64,000 nt of DNA. Source: Metabacillus sp. B2-18. Its GTDB lineage: Bacteria; Bacillota; Bacilli; Bacillales; Bacillaceae. The stretch is from NCBI RefSeq assembly GCF_021117275.1, contig NZ_CP088245.1:4590001-4654000 (forward strand), read 5' to 3'. A program made the position numbers and the translations under genes. Each line of letters begins with the position of its first letter. The first letter of the stretch is position 1. Under the pieces are notes generated by a model. It was not told the origin of the DNA and did no database searches. It saw only the letters and a program-made list of their open reading frames with translations. Below, piece after piece: positions 1 to 9,035 of the stretch.

Positions 1-172
1 CGGTTGAAACAGGAAAATGTGGAATTTCATCATAGTTAATATAGGTTGCGTTCTCAATTTCTTCTGCTAATACCCCAAGTCCAGATCCTAATACTAGTCC
101 AACAGTTGGACAAAACTTAATTTTTGATAATATATAATCCTTTGTTTCTTGAATTCGTTCGCTATTTTTCAT
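1..172 (-). CDS. Purine nucleoside phosphorylase, N-terminal part (runs off window)
   Basis: Only the first 57 codons are inside the window. They start at an ATG preceded by a GGAGGGAG ribosome site. The protein contains the phosphate-binding glycine loop [16 protein letters not shown] and then IPHFPVST, the typical start of trimeric purine nucleoside phosphorylases (PunA/DeoD-like PNP, about 270 residues). The family phosphorolyses purine nucleosides to base and ribose-1-phosphate in the cytosol. It lies 17 bp downstream of the deaminase gene on the same strand, so a purine/methylthioadenosine salvage operon is likely. Confidence 0.85.
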   Translation of the reverse strand, partial: MKNSERIQETKDYILSKIKFCPTVGLVLGSGLGVLAEEIENATYINYDEIPHFPVST

Positions 173-189
173 TGCTTTCTCCCTCCAGG

Positions 190-1497
190 TTAGCTAATAA
201 GTTCTCTTTTCAAACGATTTGTTTCTGCTATTATTTTTTCTTCATCAATCGTTAAGCAGCTTCCCTCTTTCACGACTTGTTTGCCGTCAATATATACATC
301 ACAAACATCGCTTCCCTTAGCGGCATATACTAAATGCGAATATGCCTCACTAACTGGTTGTAAATGCACTTTGTCATAAGGATAGATTGTAATAAAATCA
401 GCCTTTTTTCCAACTTCTAAGGAACCTGTATGTCCCATTCCAATCGCTTCTGCTCCGATTCTTGTTGCTAAAGCTAATGTTTTCTCAGCAGGTAGCTTCG
501 TTGCGTCTTTATACATTCCTTTTTGAAGCAAAGCAGCAACTCTCATTTCCTCAAACATATCTAAGTTATTATTAGAAGCTGTACTGTCAGTCGCAATTCC
601 CACTTTTATATCTTTATCTAGAAGACTAACAATATCAGCAACCCCTGACCCTAGCTTCAAATTACTTATAGGATTATGGGCAACTCTTACATCGTAATTC
701 TTTAGAATGTCTCTTTCTTCATCATTAAGAACCACTCCATGTGCCATTACAGTAGGCTGATTAAATATCCCCAAGCCTCGAAGATACTCAACAGGACGAG
801 CTCCGTAACGTTTTTCAATATCCAAAATTTCATAGTCTGTTTCAGATACATGAATATGGATCATTAACTCATTTTCCTTCGCTATTCTAAGGCTTTCTAG
901 TAGAGCATCTGTTGTACAGGAATACGGACTGTGCGGTGCAACCATTGTTGTAAATCTTCCATCTGCGACAGTTTTGTAGATTTTAGCAAAACGCTCGGCT
1001 TCTACTAAATTGCTTTTTTGTTCTTCGGGGGTGCCCATGCTAAAGATTGTATGAGAAAAAGCTCCTCGAATCCCTGTATTCATTATGGATTCAATCACCA
1101 CATCAGAATCGATTCCATTCGGGTTAAACATATCTGAGAATGTTGTCGTCCCTGTTTTTAACATTTCTAAAATTCCAAGCTGAGCACTGACAGAAGCAAT
1201 CTCTGTTGTATATTGCTGTTCCAGTGGCCATATTTTCGTCTCCAACCACGGCTTTAGCAGCATATCATCACCACTACCGCGCAAAAGAGTCATTAAAATA
1301 TGTGAATGTGCATTAACTAACCCCGGAAGAACCCATTTTCCTTTTAAATCAACAACTTGGTCAACATCAGTTCCTTCAGCCTTATGCTTGCCGATATAGG
1401 TAATTTGATGATCTTCGGTAATCATCATACCGTTTTCATAGACTTGATTATCACGATCTAAAGAAAAGAAAGTGGCATTAATATAAGCTGTTTTCAT
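190..1497 (-). CDS. mtaD: 5-methylthioadenosine/S-adenosylhomocysteine deaminase-type amidohydrolase
   Basis: A 435-residue metal-dependent hydrolase of the MtaD/TrzN/SsnA group. Metal ligands are visible as NAHSH (H64 and H66), a middle histidine in [17 protein letters not shown], and the late aspartate in [12 protein letters not shown]. The C-terminal small beta domain ([11 protein letters not shown]) is complete and the length is normal. The family deaminates MTA or SAH to the inosine derivative, which the neighbouring phosphorylase could then cleave. The exact substrate among MTA, SAH and guanine-like compounds cannot be fixed from sequence alone. Confidence 0.8.
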   Translation of the reverse strand: MKTAYINATFFSLDRDNQVYENGMMITEDHQITYIGKHKAEGTDVDQVVDLKGKWVLPGLVNAHSHILMTLLRGSGDDMLLKPWLETKIWPLEQQYTTEIASVSAQLGILEMLKTGTTTFSDMFNPNGIDSDVVIESIMNTGIRGAFSHTIFSMGTPEEQKSNLVEAERFAKIYKTVADGRFTTMVAPHSPYSCTTDALLESLRIAKENELMIHIHVSETDYEILDIEKRYGARPVEYLRGLGIFNQPTVMAHGVVLNDEERDILKNYDVRVAHNPISNLKLGSGVADIVSLLDKDIKVGIATDSTASNNNLDMFEEMRVAALLQKGMYKDATKLPAEKTLALATRIGAEAIGMGHTGSLEVGKKADFITIYPYDKVHLQPVSEAYSHLVYAAKGSDVCDVYIDGKQVVKEGSCLTIDEEKIIAETNRLKRELIS

Positions 1498-1598
1498 TCT
1501 ATTGAACTCCTCCTTCTCTGTTTTAATTCTTGTATCCGCTTCTCAAAACATTTATGGTTACCACCACAAAGGTAACCTGTTTTTGTTGTTTTTGTCAA

Positions 1599-1833
1599 GG
1601 GGACAGGCACCTTGTCCCGGTTCTTTGGTGGTGGGACAGAGGGACAGGTACCCTGTCCCAATTCTTTGGAAAAAAGAACAATCATCGGCACTTAAAAACA
1701 AAAAAGCCCACACGAGATCTCTCTCGCATGAGCTTTCTGCAACACCATATTATATTATGTAAAACAGGAGTGGGACGAGGTGCCTGTCCCCACGTCCCAT
1801 CTAAATACGAAAGTGGGACAGGGAACCTGTCCC
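1599..1833. repeat. Composite repeat: four REP palindromes flanking a terminator
   Basis: Palindromes sit at 1599-1618 (GGGACAGGCACCTTGTCCC type, reverse orientation), 1633-1659 (a compound copy), 1772-1799 and 1815-1833 (forward orientation). Between the two pairs a hairpin at 1703-1736 is followed on the minus strand by a T-run, and would terminate the ROK gene transcript. Short reading frames crossing this block are repeat artefacts. The last copy ends 11 bp before the ROK stop codon. Confidence 0.8.
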
Positions 1834-1844
1834 TACCGCAACCT

Positions 1845-3053
1845 CTAATGCAACCCGCCAACCTTAAACATCTCCCGCAGCACCAACGCCACTGCTCCTA
1901 ATACCATTCCTTTTTTACCTAACTCTGAACAAACAATTGAGACTTCTTCCTTCGAGCTTCTAATGGTGTATTTTTGGACCATATCTCTTACACGAGATAG
2001 CAGAATATCTCCTTCTTCAAAAATACTGCCCTCTAAAATAATTTTTGTGGGTTTCAAAATATTAATCAAGTTTGCTGTCGCTATTCCCAATGATTCACCT
2101 GAATCTTGAAGGATCTTTTTCGCAAGTTCATCGCCTTCTTTGGCTGCGCGGAATATAACTGGAATTGAAAGTTCGTTTTCCGTCATAACGGAATCTTTAT
2201 TGTCCTTAAGCTTCCTCTTCGCTCGATCGAGAATAGCAATTTCTGAAGCGTACGCCTCTAAGCATCCGTGGTTTCCGCATTGACAGCGCGGTCCATTGAT
2301 ATTTACGATGGTGTGGCCGATTTCTCCAGCTGTATTAAATGAACTTTTATAAATCTCGTTATTAATAACAATTCCCGAACCAATTCCTCGACCAACACTG
2401 ATACAAATAAAGTCTGAGATTTCTTGTCCTTGACCGAACCAGCTTTCTCCGATAGCTAACGCTCTTACATCATTTTCGACGATCACGGGTATAGAGAATT
2501 CCTTCTCTAGAATTTCTTTAAGGTGAATATCTTCTAAGTGCAAATGTGGTGAAAAAATAGCGATTCCGTTATCAGGGTCAACTAATCCGTGCATAGCAAA
2601 ACCAATTCCCAGGATCAGGTCTTTTTCTGCATTTGTTTCTTCCATAACATAAGAGATACTAGACTTTATCATTTCAATAAACTCTTCTTTGGAAGGAAGC
2701 TCTGTTATATCTTTTTTATAATCAAAAACCATTTTTCCGTCCATTGTTGTTAATATGACGCGGATAACTTCGGCGGCAGCATACACACCAACAACATAGT
2801 AGGCCGAATAGTTGATTCGTAACATGATCGGCTTTCTACCACCCGCTACTGCTGTATCCGATTTTTCCTCTGTAATTAAATTTCTTTCTGCTAACTCACT
2901 TACTAAAGCTCCAACGGTTGGTTTAGTTAACTTGGTTAACTTTGCAATTTCCGCTCTTGAAATTGGTTCTTTTAATCGAATCAAATTCAGGATAGTTGAT
3001 TGATTTTGCGATTTCATCCCTTCGAAGCTTCCTATGTTAAGACTAAATATCAT
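1845..3053 (-). CDS. ROK-family transcriptional repressor (XylR/NagC type)
   Basis: A 402-residue protein with an N-terminal winged helix-turn-helix (about residues 15-75, ISRAEIAKLTKLTKPTVGAL) and a ROK sugar-kinase-like domain. The ROK zinc motif CxCGxxGCxE is intact (CQCGNHGCLEAYAS). The glycine-rich loop ISVGRGIGSGIVI is present. Proteins of this design repress sugar operons and release DNA on binding a sugar. It sits beside a GH2 glycosidase and a sugar-uptake gene, whose upstream region carries an operator-like palindrome, so it probably controls them. The inducer cannot be named. Confidence 0.85.
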   Translation of the reverse strand: MIFSLNIGSFEGMKSQNQSTILNLIRLKEPISRAEIAKLTKLTKPTVGALVSELAERNLITEEKSDTAVAGGRKPIMLRINYSAYYVVGVYAAAEVIRVILTTMDGKMVFDYKKDITELPSKEEFIEMIKSSISYVMEETNAEKDLILGIGFAMHGLVDPDNGIAIFSPHLHLEDIHLKEILEKEFSIPVIVENDVRALAIGESWFGQGQEISDFICISVGRGIGSGIVINNEIYKSSFNTAGEIGHTIVNINGPRCQCGNHGCLEAYASEIAILDRAKRKLKDNKDSVMTENELSIPVIFRAAKEGDELAKKILQDSGESLGIATANLINILKPTKIILEGSIFEEGDILLSRVRDMVQKYTIRSSKEEVSIVCSELGKKGMVLGAVALVLREMFKVGGLH

Positions 3054-3182
3054 GCCCCTACACCTCTATTTTTTATATCTAACGTAACAGTATATTATAA
3101 AAGTTAAATTATTTAATTAATTTGATTTAATTATAAACCATTTATGTATTGTGATAAATATCCTACCTAAACTGACAGTAAA

Positions 3183-3217
3183 AAATCCTTATGTTCGATA
3201 AGAACACAAGGATTTAA
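3183..3217 (-). terminator. Intrinsic terminator behind the GH2 gene
   Basis: A stem AATCCTTRTGTTC/GAACAYAAGGATT with a short loop is followed by a T-run on the minus strand, 14 bp beyond the glycosidase stop codon. It ends the leftward sugar transcript before the ROK gene promoter. Confidence 0.8.
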
Positions 3218-3230
3218 AATTTTTAGCAAA

Positions 3231-5000
3231 CTATTTCTGATCATTTATTTCCTTAATTTTTTTCAGATCACATTTAGGGACACGATCATATGTTAGCAAG
3301 CCATTAATTTCTTGCTCAACATCTGTTAATTGAGTGTAGCAGAACCCCTGAATAATCGGGCTATTCATTAGTGCCTCTGTATGTTTCTTATACTCTAAAA
3401 CAAAATCTTCTTCATTTCTAACAGATGAGTAGCCCCAGCCTTCAGTATTGTCAACTTGATAGGCAATCCCGCCGTACTCTGTAATCAGAATCGGTTCATG
3501 ATTGTAGGAAAAACCATTCGCATAAATCACACGGTTTGCTGGAGTTGTTGAGATGGCACTTTCAACATCTTTATAGGCCTGCTTCAATTCTTCTTCGTTC
3601 CTATAATTATGGATTCCACAAATATCAGAGATTGTGTGCTCCCAGCCGTCATTTGAAAGAACAGGCCTTGTTTGATCAACAGACTTTGTGTTCCAGTACA
3701 TCGATGTGGCATGTGCTTGCTGCTGTTTATCATGAGCCACTCGAGAAATTCCCCAGCTTTCATTTAATGGGAGCCAGACAATGATGGATGGATGATTGTA
3801 GTCTCTTTTAATCACATCAAACCATTCTGTTGCTAGGCGGCGTGCGGCTTCTTCACTGTATTCAGAAGCGTTAGCCATTTCTCCCCACACTAAGAAACCA
3901 AGTTTATCTGCCCAATAAAGATAGCGTGGATCCTCAACTTTTTGGTGCTTTCTTGCTCCATTAAAGCCCATTTCCTTCGCCAATTCGATATCTTTTTTCA
4001 GTGCGTCATCAGAAGGTGCTGTTAATAACCCTCCAGGAAAATAACCTTGATCTAGAACAAGTTTTTGATAATAAGGTTTGTTATTCAGCATGAAAATGCC
4101 ATTTTCAATGGATACCTTCCTCATTCCAAAATACGAGTCTGCTTGATCTAAAATCTTTTCCCCTTCTCTTAAAGTGAGAGTTACATCAAACAGATTCGGA
4201 TTTTCCGGTGACCAATACCAACCTGAACCATGAATATTACTTCTGTCTGTAAAACGATTTCGGATGTTATAGCTTCTTTTGTTATAAATCTCTAGCATAT
4301 TCGTCTGATCAGAGATGATTTTTTCTCCATTAAAACGAATATCAATAGATAATGAGAGATTGCTTACATTTTCTCCATCAATCTCAAATTCAAGCTCAAT
4401 ATCTCCGCGATCAATTTCAGGAGTCCAACGAATCGAGCTTAGTGAGGACTTCTCAATCGGCTCCATCCATACCGTTTGCCAAATTCCTGAAGTTCTAGTG
4501 TAGAAAATCGACTCTGATTTTTCATGCCAATATTGTTTTCCTCTAGGAATCGTGACATCCTCTGAAGGATCTTCAACACGAACCGTAACAGTTTCTTCTC
4601 CACCCCAATTTAATAAGTGCGTGATATTAACGGAAAACGGTGTATTCCCACCTTCATGAAAGGTTGCAAGATTGCCATTTATATAAACCCACGCACGATA
4701 ATCGACAGCTCCAAAATGAAGAATAATTTCTTTATTACTCCAACCTTCAGGAACTGATAGCTTACGTTGATACCAAACTACATCATGAAAGCTCTGATCG
4801 TTAATGCCGCTTAGCTCTGTTTGAAAAGCAAAAGGCACGTTAATTTGTTGTCCTGTTGGAAAAGTATCAAACCATTTCTTTGTGAGACCCTCGTTCTGAT
4901 CATCAAAAGCAAAGTCCCATTTTCCGTTTAAATTAACCCATTCTTTACGTACAAATTGTGGTCTTGGATAGTCGTTACGCGGTATAGACATATTTTTCAA
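3231..5000 (-). CDS. Glycoside hydrolase family 2 protein (beta-galactosidase/beta-glucuronidase type)
   Basis: A 589-residue GH2 enzyme with the usual order: N-terminal sugar-binding jelly roll (residues 15-180), immunoglobulin-like domain (about 185-290) and TIM barrel. The acid/base glutamate is in WLPLNESWG (near residue 410) and the nucleophile glutamate in ITEYGG (near 507). There is no signal peptide, so it is cytosolic. It follows the binding-protein/permease gene by 18 bp and is probably co-transcribed. It would hydrolyse an imported beta-linked oligosaccharide; substrate specificity is not readable. Confidence 0.85.
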   Translation of the reverse strand: MKNMSIPRNDYPRPQFVRKEWVNLNGKWDFAFDDQNEGLTKKWFDTFPTGQQINVPFAFQTELSGINDQSFHDVVWYQRKLSVPEGWSNKEIILHFGAVDYRAWVYINGNLATFHEGGNTPFSVNITHLLNWGGEETVTVRVEDPSEDVTIPRGKQYWHEKSESIFYTRTSGIWQTVWMEPIEKSSLSSIRWTPEIDRGDIELEFEIDGENVSNLSLSIDIRFNGEKIISDQTNMLEIYNKRSYNIRNRFTDRSNIHGSGWYWSPENPNLFDVTLTLREGEKILDQADSYFGMRKVSIENGIFMLNNKPYYQKLVLDQGYFPGGLLTAPSDDALKKDIELAKEMGFNGARKHQKVEDPRYLYWADKLGFLVWGEMANASEYSEEAARRLATEWFDVIKRDYNHPSIIVWLPLNESWGISRVAHDKQQQAHATSMYWNTKSVDQTRPVLSNDGWEHTISDICGIHNYRNEEELKQAYKDVESAISTTPANRVIYANGFSYNHEPILITEYGGIAYQVDNTEGWGYSSVRNEEDFVLEYKKHTEALMNSPIIQGFCYTQLTDVEQEINGLLTYDRVPKCDLKKIKEINDQK

Positions 5001-5018
5001 TCCTTCCTAAATTCGTTA

Positions 5019-6656
5019 CTATTTTATCCCTGTTTGTGTTACACCTTTAATGAATGAACGCTGACCGATAATAAATAAAAGTACAGCTGGTATTGTTGCA
5101 ATCGAAGTTAAAGCCATTAATTTTGCAGGTGACGATACAAAGCTACCTTGCTGCATAACGGCTATTCCCGTTGTGATCGTTCTCATCTCTGGAGAGCTTG
5201 TTGTCACTAATGGCCATAAGAAATCATTGTAAATCGTCATAAAAGTAAAGATTGCTAGAGTCCAAATTACAGGACGAGCTGAAGGAAGAACAACCTTCAA
5301 AAACACCTGCCATTTGTTCGCTCCATCAAGATAAGCAGCTTCCTCTAATTCCTTTGGAAAGCTTCTAAAATATTGATAAAGAAGAAAAACTCCAAACGCA
5401 TTGGCTGAGTAAGGTAAAATTAACACGGCATACGTGTCCAGAAGACCGAACGTTCGAAATTCCATATAAAGCGGGAGAAACGTGATAATCCAAGGAATCG
5501 TCAATGAACCTATAAAAATACTAATTAACGTCTTTTTAAACGGCACATCTAAGCGAGCAAGTCCATATGCTGCAAGTGTGTCTACAAATAACACGAGTAG
5601 CGTTCCTGCTATACCAACGAATAACGAATTTGTCATCCATTTCAAGACGGGTGTATCCCCATCATTGGCAAATATGTATTGATAATTTTCTGCTGTAAAA
5701 ACCTGTGGCAACCATTTTATCCCTGCTGTAAAGGCTTCTTGTTGCTCTGTTCCTAATTGAGGCACTGGTGCTACACCATAGTTGATACCAGCTTTATCCC
5801 ATTGCTCCATCATCCAAGGACCGTTTAACTGCATCGCGTTTTTCCCTTGTAAAAACAGTGTTACTTCCCCGTCTTGTTGAACATTTTCCGGAGAAACTTT
5901 TTCTTTTGCCACTAAATCTCTTAAGAATGTTAAAGCTTCAACACCTTCTGGGCTGTTGTAATTCGGTTTACCATCCTTCATTAACTCTCCACCATTTTGG
6001 AAGAAAACAGTTGGATAGATAAACTGATTCGGCCATAGAGTTGGAACAACAAATCCATATTGATTTTTCGATTTGTCTGTAAGCTTTTTAGCTGCTTCTA
6101 CAAATTCTTCTCGATTTGTTGGTGGATTTTCAGGATCCAAGCCAGCCGCTTCAAACATATCTTTGTTGTAATAAAGAATTAATGGATGAATATCAAGTGG
6201 AATCGAGTATTGTTTATCATCAACAGTTCCTGCTTGCCAAGCTGTTTCAGAATAGTCTTCAGCTTTTACACCCGTATCCGCAATGGTATCTGTTAGATCT
6301 TTTAAAAGATTTTTCTCTGCATAGTTCGTAAGCTGATCTGTATGAACAATCATCACATCAGGTGTATTCTTTTGATCCGCAAATGCTAGATCAACAGTTT
6401 TATAGTATTCATCTTGTGGAACAATCTGTAAATCTACTTTATAGTCAGTTTGTGATTCATTATAATTTTCTACAATTGTCTTCATTCGCGGGCCATCTGC
6501 TCCTGAAAATGGAGCCCAGTATGTAATCTTTGTTGCTCCACTATCTCCACCATCTGAGCTGCTGCTTGCATCTTCATTACCCCCAGCACAACCAACAAGA
6601 GCACCAACAGTTAAAAGCGTAGATAGCGCAATACCTAACCATTTTTTCTTTTTCAT
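5019..6656 (-). CDS. Chimeric sugar-binding lipoprotein fused to a MalG-type ABC permease
   Basis: One uninterrupted 545-codon frame. Residues 1-26 form a lipoprotein signal with lipobox LVGC. Residues 27 to about 313 match the first two-thirds of a family 1 sugar-binding protein (GPWMMEQWDKAG, YGVAPVPQLG) and then stop abruptly. From about 315 (KWLPQVFTAENYQYIF) the sequence is a MalG/UgpE-like permease lacking only its first transmembrane helix. The EAA loop (EEAAYLDGANKWQVFLKVVLP) and five helices remain. Missing are the binding-protein C-terminus, a whole MalF-type permease and the MalG N-terminus. A deletion or an assembly collapse is the simplest origin. Function as a transporter is doubtful without MalF. 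Confidence 0.85.
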   Translation of the reverse strand: MKKKKWLGIALSTLLTVGALVGCAGGNEDASSSSDGGDSGATKITYWAPFSGADGPRMKTIVENYNESQTDYKVDLQIVPQDEYYKTVDLAFADQKNTPDVMIVHTDQLTNYAEKNLLKDLTDTIADTGVKAEDYSETAWQAGTVDDKQYSIPLDIHPLILYYNKDMFEAAGLDPENPPTNREEFVEAAKKLTDKSKNQYGFVVPTLWPNQFIYPTVFFQNGGELMKDGKPNYNSPEGVEALTFLRDLVAKEKVSPENVQQDGEVTLFLQGKNAMQLNGPWMMEQWDKAGINYGVAPVPQLGTEQQEAFTAGIKWLPQVFTAENYQYIFANDGDTPVLKWMTNSLFVGIAGTLLVLFVDTLAAYGLARLDVPFKKTLISIFIGSLTIPWIITFLPLYMEFRTFGLLDTYAVLILPYSANAFGVFLLYQYFRSFPKELEEAAYLDGANKWQVFLKVVLPSARPVIWTLAIFTFMTIYNDFLWPLVTTSSPEMRTITTGIAVMQQGSFVSSPAKLMALTSIATIPAVLLFIIGQRSFIKGVTQTGIK

Positions 6657-6693
6657 TCCCTTACCCCCTAATTAGATAATTTCCCCGCTTGGA

Positions 6694-6743
6694 ATTAAGC
6701 GGTTACAAACACGGCATAAAGTAAGTTAGTTAAATTAATTTAC
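6694..6743 (-). promoter_or_regulatory. Candidate cre site and ROK operator upstream of the sugar operon
   Basis: At 6694-6708 the minus strand reads TTGTAACCGCTTAAT, a catabolite-response element with one mismatch. At 6721-6743 lies a 23-bp AT-rich imperfect palindrome (9 of 11 pairs match) with arms GTAAGTTAGTT/AATTAATTTAC, similar in style to XylR-type operators. Both are within 90 bp of the lipoprotein start. Control by CcpA and by the adjacent ROK repressor is inferred. Confidence 0.5.
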
Positions 6744-6889
6744 TTTATAGTGTATATAATAAATGGTTGGTTTTGGATTGTCAACGGTTACATTTTTGAG
6801 AAGCTAAAAGCATAATTCCTGTTCCATTGTCCTACACAGCAAAAGAATGATATCCAATTACTGGACACCATTCTTTAGTTTCCATAAAA

Positions 6890-7000
6890 AAACTAGTGAG
6901 CTTCATAGAGAAGATCACTAGTTTGCTTTTAATGTGTTGAATTAATATTAAATTGATTTAAGAGACTGCTGGGACGTGGAACCTGTCCCAGCAGTCTCTT
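6890..7000 (-). repeat. Terminator hairpin plus REP palindrome inside a 16-bp perfect stem
   Basis: A terminator hairpin (AAACTAGTGA/TCACTAGTTT, 6890-6924) is followed by REP GGGACGTGGAACCTGTCCC at 6971-6989. The REP is extended outward into a perfect 16-bp inverted repeat from 6960 to 7000, with arms AAGAGACTGCTGGGAC and its complement. The structure abuts the stop codon of the next gene at 7001. Confidence 0.75.
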
Positions 7001-7366
7001 TTAATAATCTGTTTTTAATTCATTATTAATCTTTTCAAGTAACTCCCAGTCTACTTCTCCATCAAGTTCATGAGTTAGATCTTCAATAAGCATAAATGCC
7101 TGTTGAACCATTCCCCCATCATAACCAAATTTCACAAAATAATTATTTTTAAAATAAACAAACCAATAATACCGGCTGTAAAGAACCTCACAATAATTAA
7201 ATGGAGAGTTTGCTACAATATCCTGAATAAATTGCTTTAAGAACAGAAAATAATGTAATACCTGTGATAATTCTTCATCCTCTACAGTAATAATATTCGA
7301 TAAATCTAACTTAGGATGTAAGGTCTCAAATAAATTTTCAAGTTCTTTTCTATTAATAATCTTCAT
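7001..7366 (-). CDS. Hypothetical protein, 121 residues
   Basis: A small acidic, aromatic-rich cytosolic protein with no signal peptide or transmembrane segment. The middle is unusually tyrosine and phenylalanine rich (SRYYWFVYFKNNYFVKFGYDG). No family is recognised. It is bracketed by REP palindromes of opposite orientation (6971 and 7393) and by two near-identical terminators (6890 and 7508), so it looks like an isolated single-gene unit. Confidence 0.6.
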   Translation of the reverse strand: MKIINRKELENLFETLHPKLDLSNIITVEDEELSQVLHYFLFLKQFIQDIVANSPFNYCEVLYSRYYWFVYFKNNYFVKFGYDGGMVQQAFMLIEDLTHELDGEVDWELLEKINNELKTDY

Positions 7367-7392
7367 ATTTTGACCACCTTATTCAGGTTTGT

Positions 7393-7542
7393 GAGACAGG
7401 TATCTTGTCCCAATTATTAAATAAGAAGCCAGGCACCCAATAATCTGGCCTCACGTATTTCAATATAAACATTGTAACTGAAGATCAATTCCTATATTTC
7501 CTACAAAAAACTAGTGAACTTCATAGAGAAGATCACTAGTTT
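7393..7542 (-). repeat. Reverse-orientation REP and a second copy of the ACTAGTGA terminator
   Basis: A degenerate REP (GAGACAGGTATCTTGTCCC) occupies 7393-7411, upstream of the 121-residue gene. A terminator hairpin at 7508-7542 has the same arms and almost the same loop as the copy at 6890-6924. The flanking 50 bp are also similar, indicating duplication of the terminator segment. Confidence 0.7.
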
Positions 7543-7622
7543 ACTTTTACTTGATCGAATTAGTATAGGATTGCCAGACATACTGAGTCACGGTACAGCT
7601 TTTTTGCCTCTTAGAAACTGCT

Positions 7623-7841
7623 TTACCAATCCCTTCTAATATCTGTTAGTTCACTCCATAAAGGCAATAGACTATTTTGCTTCATAAAATCATCAAACCT
7701 ATTACAGTTATTTTCTTTTATATTATTGCCTTCTAGCCAAATAGTATCACATTCATCACATATATAAATAATACGCTTTAATTTTTCTATCCGTGCTTTA
7801 CAAACAATACCTTGACCATCACAAAAAGGGCATTACATCAC
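7623..7841 (-). pseudogene. Zinc-ribbon mini-protein with a stop at codon 3
   Basis: A strong ribosome site (AAGGAGGTG, 7 nt spacing) precedes GTG ATG TAA and then an open frame of about 70 codons ending in SELTDIRRDW. The frame encodes two metal-binding pairs, CPFCDGQG and ICDECDTIWLEG, like the small zinc-ribbon proteins common in Bacillus. The in-frame TAA at codon 3 would abolish translation unless an internal start is used. It is most likely a recently inactivated gene, or a base-call error. Confidence 0.55.
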
Positions 7842-7914
7842 GAAATAGCACCTCCTTACACTTATTATAATAATTGATGGGGACAAAGGGACAGGTTGGA
7901 TAGTCAACACTAAA

Positions 7915-8748
7915 CTAGACAACATTTTTAAGGTGTCCAAGTTTAAATTCAATTGGGCTAAGATAGCCTAATGTTCCATGGATTCGTTTGTGATTAAACC
8001 AATGGATATACTGTTGTAGTTCGTTCTCTAATTCTTCAAGACTATCAAAATGACGTCCCTTGACAAACTCAGTTTTAATGATTTTAAATGTAGCTTCTGC
8101 TACTGCATTATCATATGGGCATCCTTTCATGCTTAGCGATCGCTGGATATTAAAAGTCGCTAATGCCTCGTCAATGAGCTTATTCTTAAACTCACTTCCT
8201 CGATCTGTATGAAACAGCTTAATCTTACGTAAATCTGTTTTGATTGACGCTAACGCACGATAAACTAATAAAGCATTTTTATGACGACCGATACTATATC
8301 CAATAATTTCACGGTTAAAAAGATCAACAAATATACATATGTATTGCCATTTTTTATTGACTCTCACATATGTTAAATCACTTACTACGACTGATAATGC
8401 TTCGTCTTGTGTAAACTGACGATCAAGCTCATTTTTCTGTTCCGATTCGTTTGTCCCACTGGCATGTGGCTTGAATTGCGCTAGAGTATATGAAGACACC
8501 AGGCCTTGTTCTTTCATTATTCGTCCGATTCGACGTCTAGACACAACCTTTCCACGCTTAGCTAGTTCCTTTTTGATTTTACGAGTCCCGTAATTTTGGA
8601 AACTCTCATGAAAAATCTCAATAATATCTGAAGTGATGTCGTCTTCAGCCTGACGTTCTTTTGCTTCATAATAATAAGTACTTCTAGGTATTTGTAGGAC
8701 CTTGCACATTGCTGATATCGAGTATTTGTGCTGGTTATTCTTAATCAC
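7915..8748 (-). CDS. IS3-family transposase, orfB (DDE integrase)
   Basis: A 277-residue frame containing an HTH_21-like N-terminus (YGTRKIKKELAKRGKVVSRR) and the rve DDE core. The catalytic residues are visible in VVSDLTYVRV, LFHTDRGSEF and NAVAEATFKIIKTE. It begins with GTG right at the orfA stop. It is probably made as an OrfAB fusion by ribosomal frameshifting near ACGAAAG at the end of orfA, the usual arrangement for this family, although the slippery site is not canonical. Confidence 0.9.
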   Translation of the reverse strand: MIKNNQHKYSISAMCKVLQIPRSTYYYEAKERQAEDDITSDIIEIFHESFQNYGTRKIKKELAKRGKVVSRRRIGRIMKEQGLVSSYTLAQFKPHASGTNESEQKNELDRQFTQDEALSVVVSDLTYVRVNKKWQYICIFVDLFNREIIGYSIGRHKNALLVYRALASIKTDLRKIKLFHTDRGSEFKNKLIDEALATFNIQRSLSMKGCPYDNAVAEATFKIIKTEFVKGRHFDSLEELENELQQYIHWFNHKRIHGTLGYLSPIEFKLGHLKNVV

Positions 8749-8750
8749 AT

Positions 8751-9035
8751 TTACTTTCGTCCTAGTATCAGCGCGGCTTGCTTTAAAATGTCATTCTCCA
8801 TTTCTAATTGCTTATTTCGCTTTCTAAGCTCAGCTAGTTCCTTTTGTTCCGGTGTTAAATTGTCTTTTTCCTTGAAAGAACCAGAAGTTTGATTCTGACT
8901 CACCCATTTATCTAAAGACGAAGGAGTAAGATCATATTCTTGAATAATCTCTTTTCTAGGTTTGCCGCTGTTGTAAAGCTGCACAATCTGTTGTTTAAAT
9001 TCCTCAGTAAATGTTCGGCGTTCTCTTTTAGTCAT
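8751..9035 (-). CDS. IS3-family transposase, orfA (HTH and leucine zipper)
   Basis: A 94-residue protein with an N-terminal helix-turn-helix (RRTFTEEFKQQIVQLYNSGK) and a C-terminal leucine-zipper stretch (ELRKRNKQLEMENDILKQAA), the canonical OrfA design of IS3/IS150 relatives. The ATG follows GAGGAG. It recognises the element ends and forms OrfAB with the downstream frame. Confidence 0.9.
   Translation of the reverse strand: MTKRERRTFTEEFKQQIVQLYNSGKPRKEIIQEYDLTPSSLDKWVSQNQTSGSFKEKDNLTPEQKELAELRKRNKQLEMENDILKQAALILGRK

Noticed and set aside
1494..1901. Three overlapping short reading frames between mtaD and the ROK gene
   Set aside because: They read through REP palindromes, giving proline/valine-rich peptides in every frame, and have no ribosome site.
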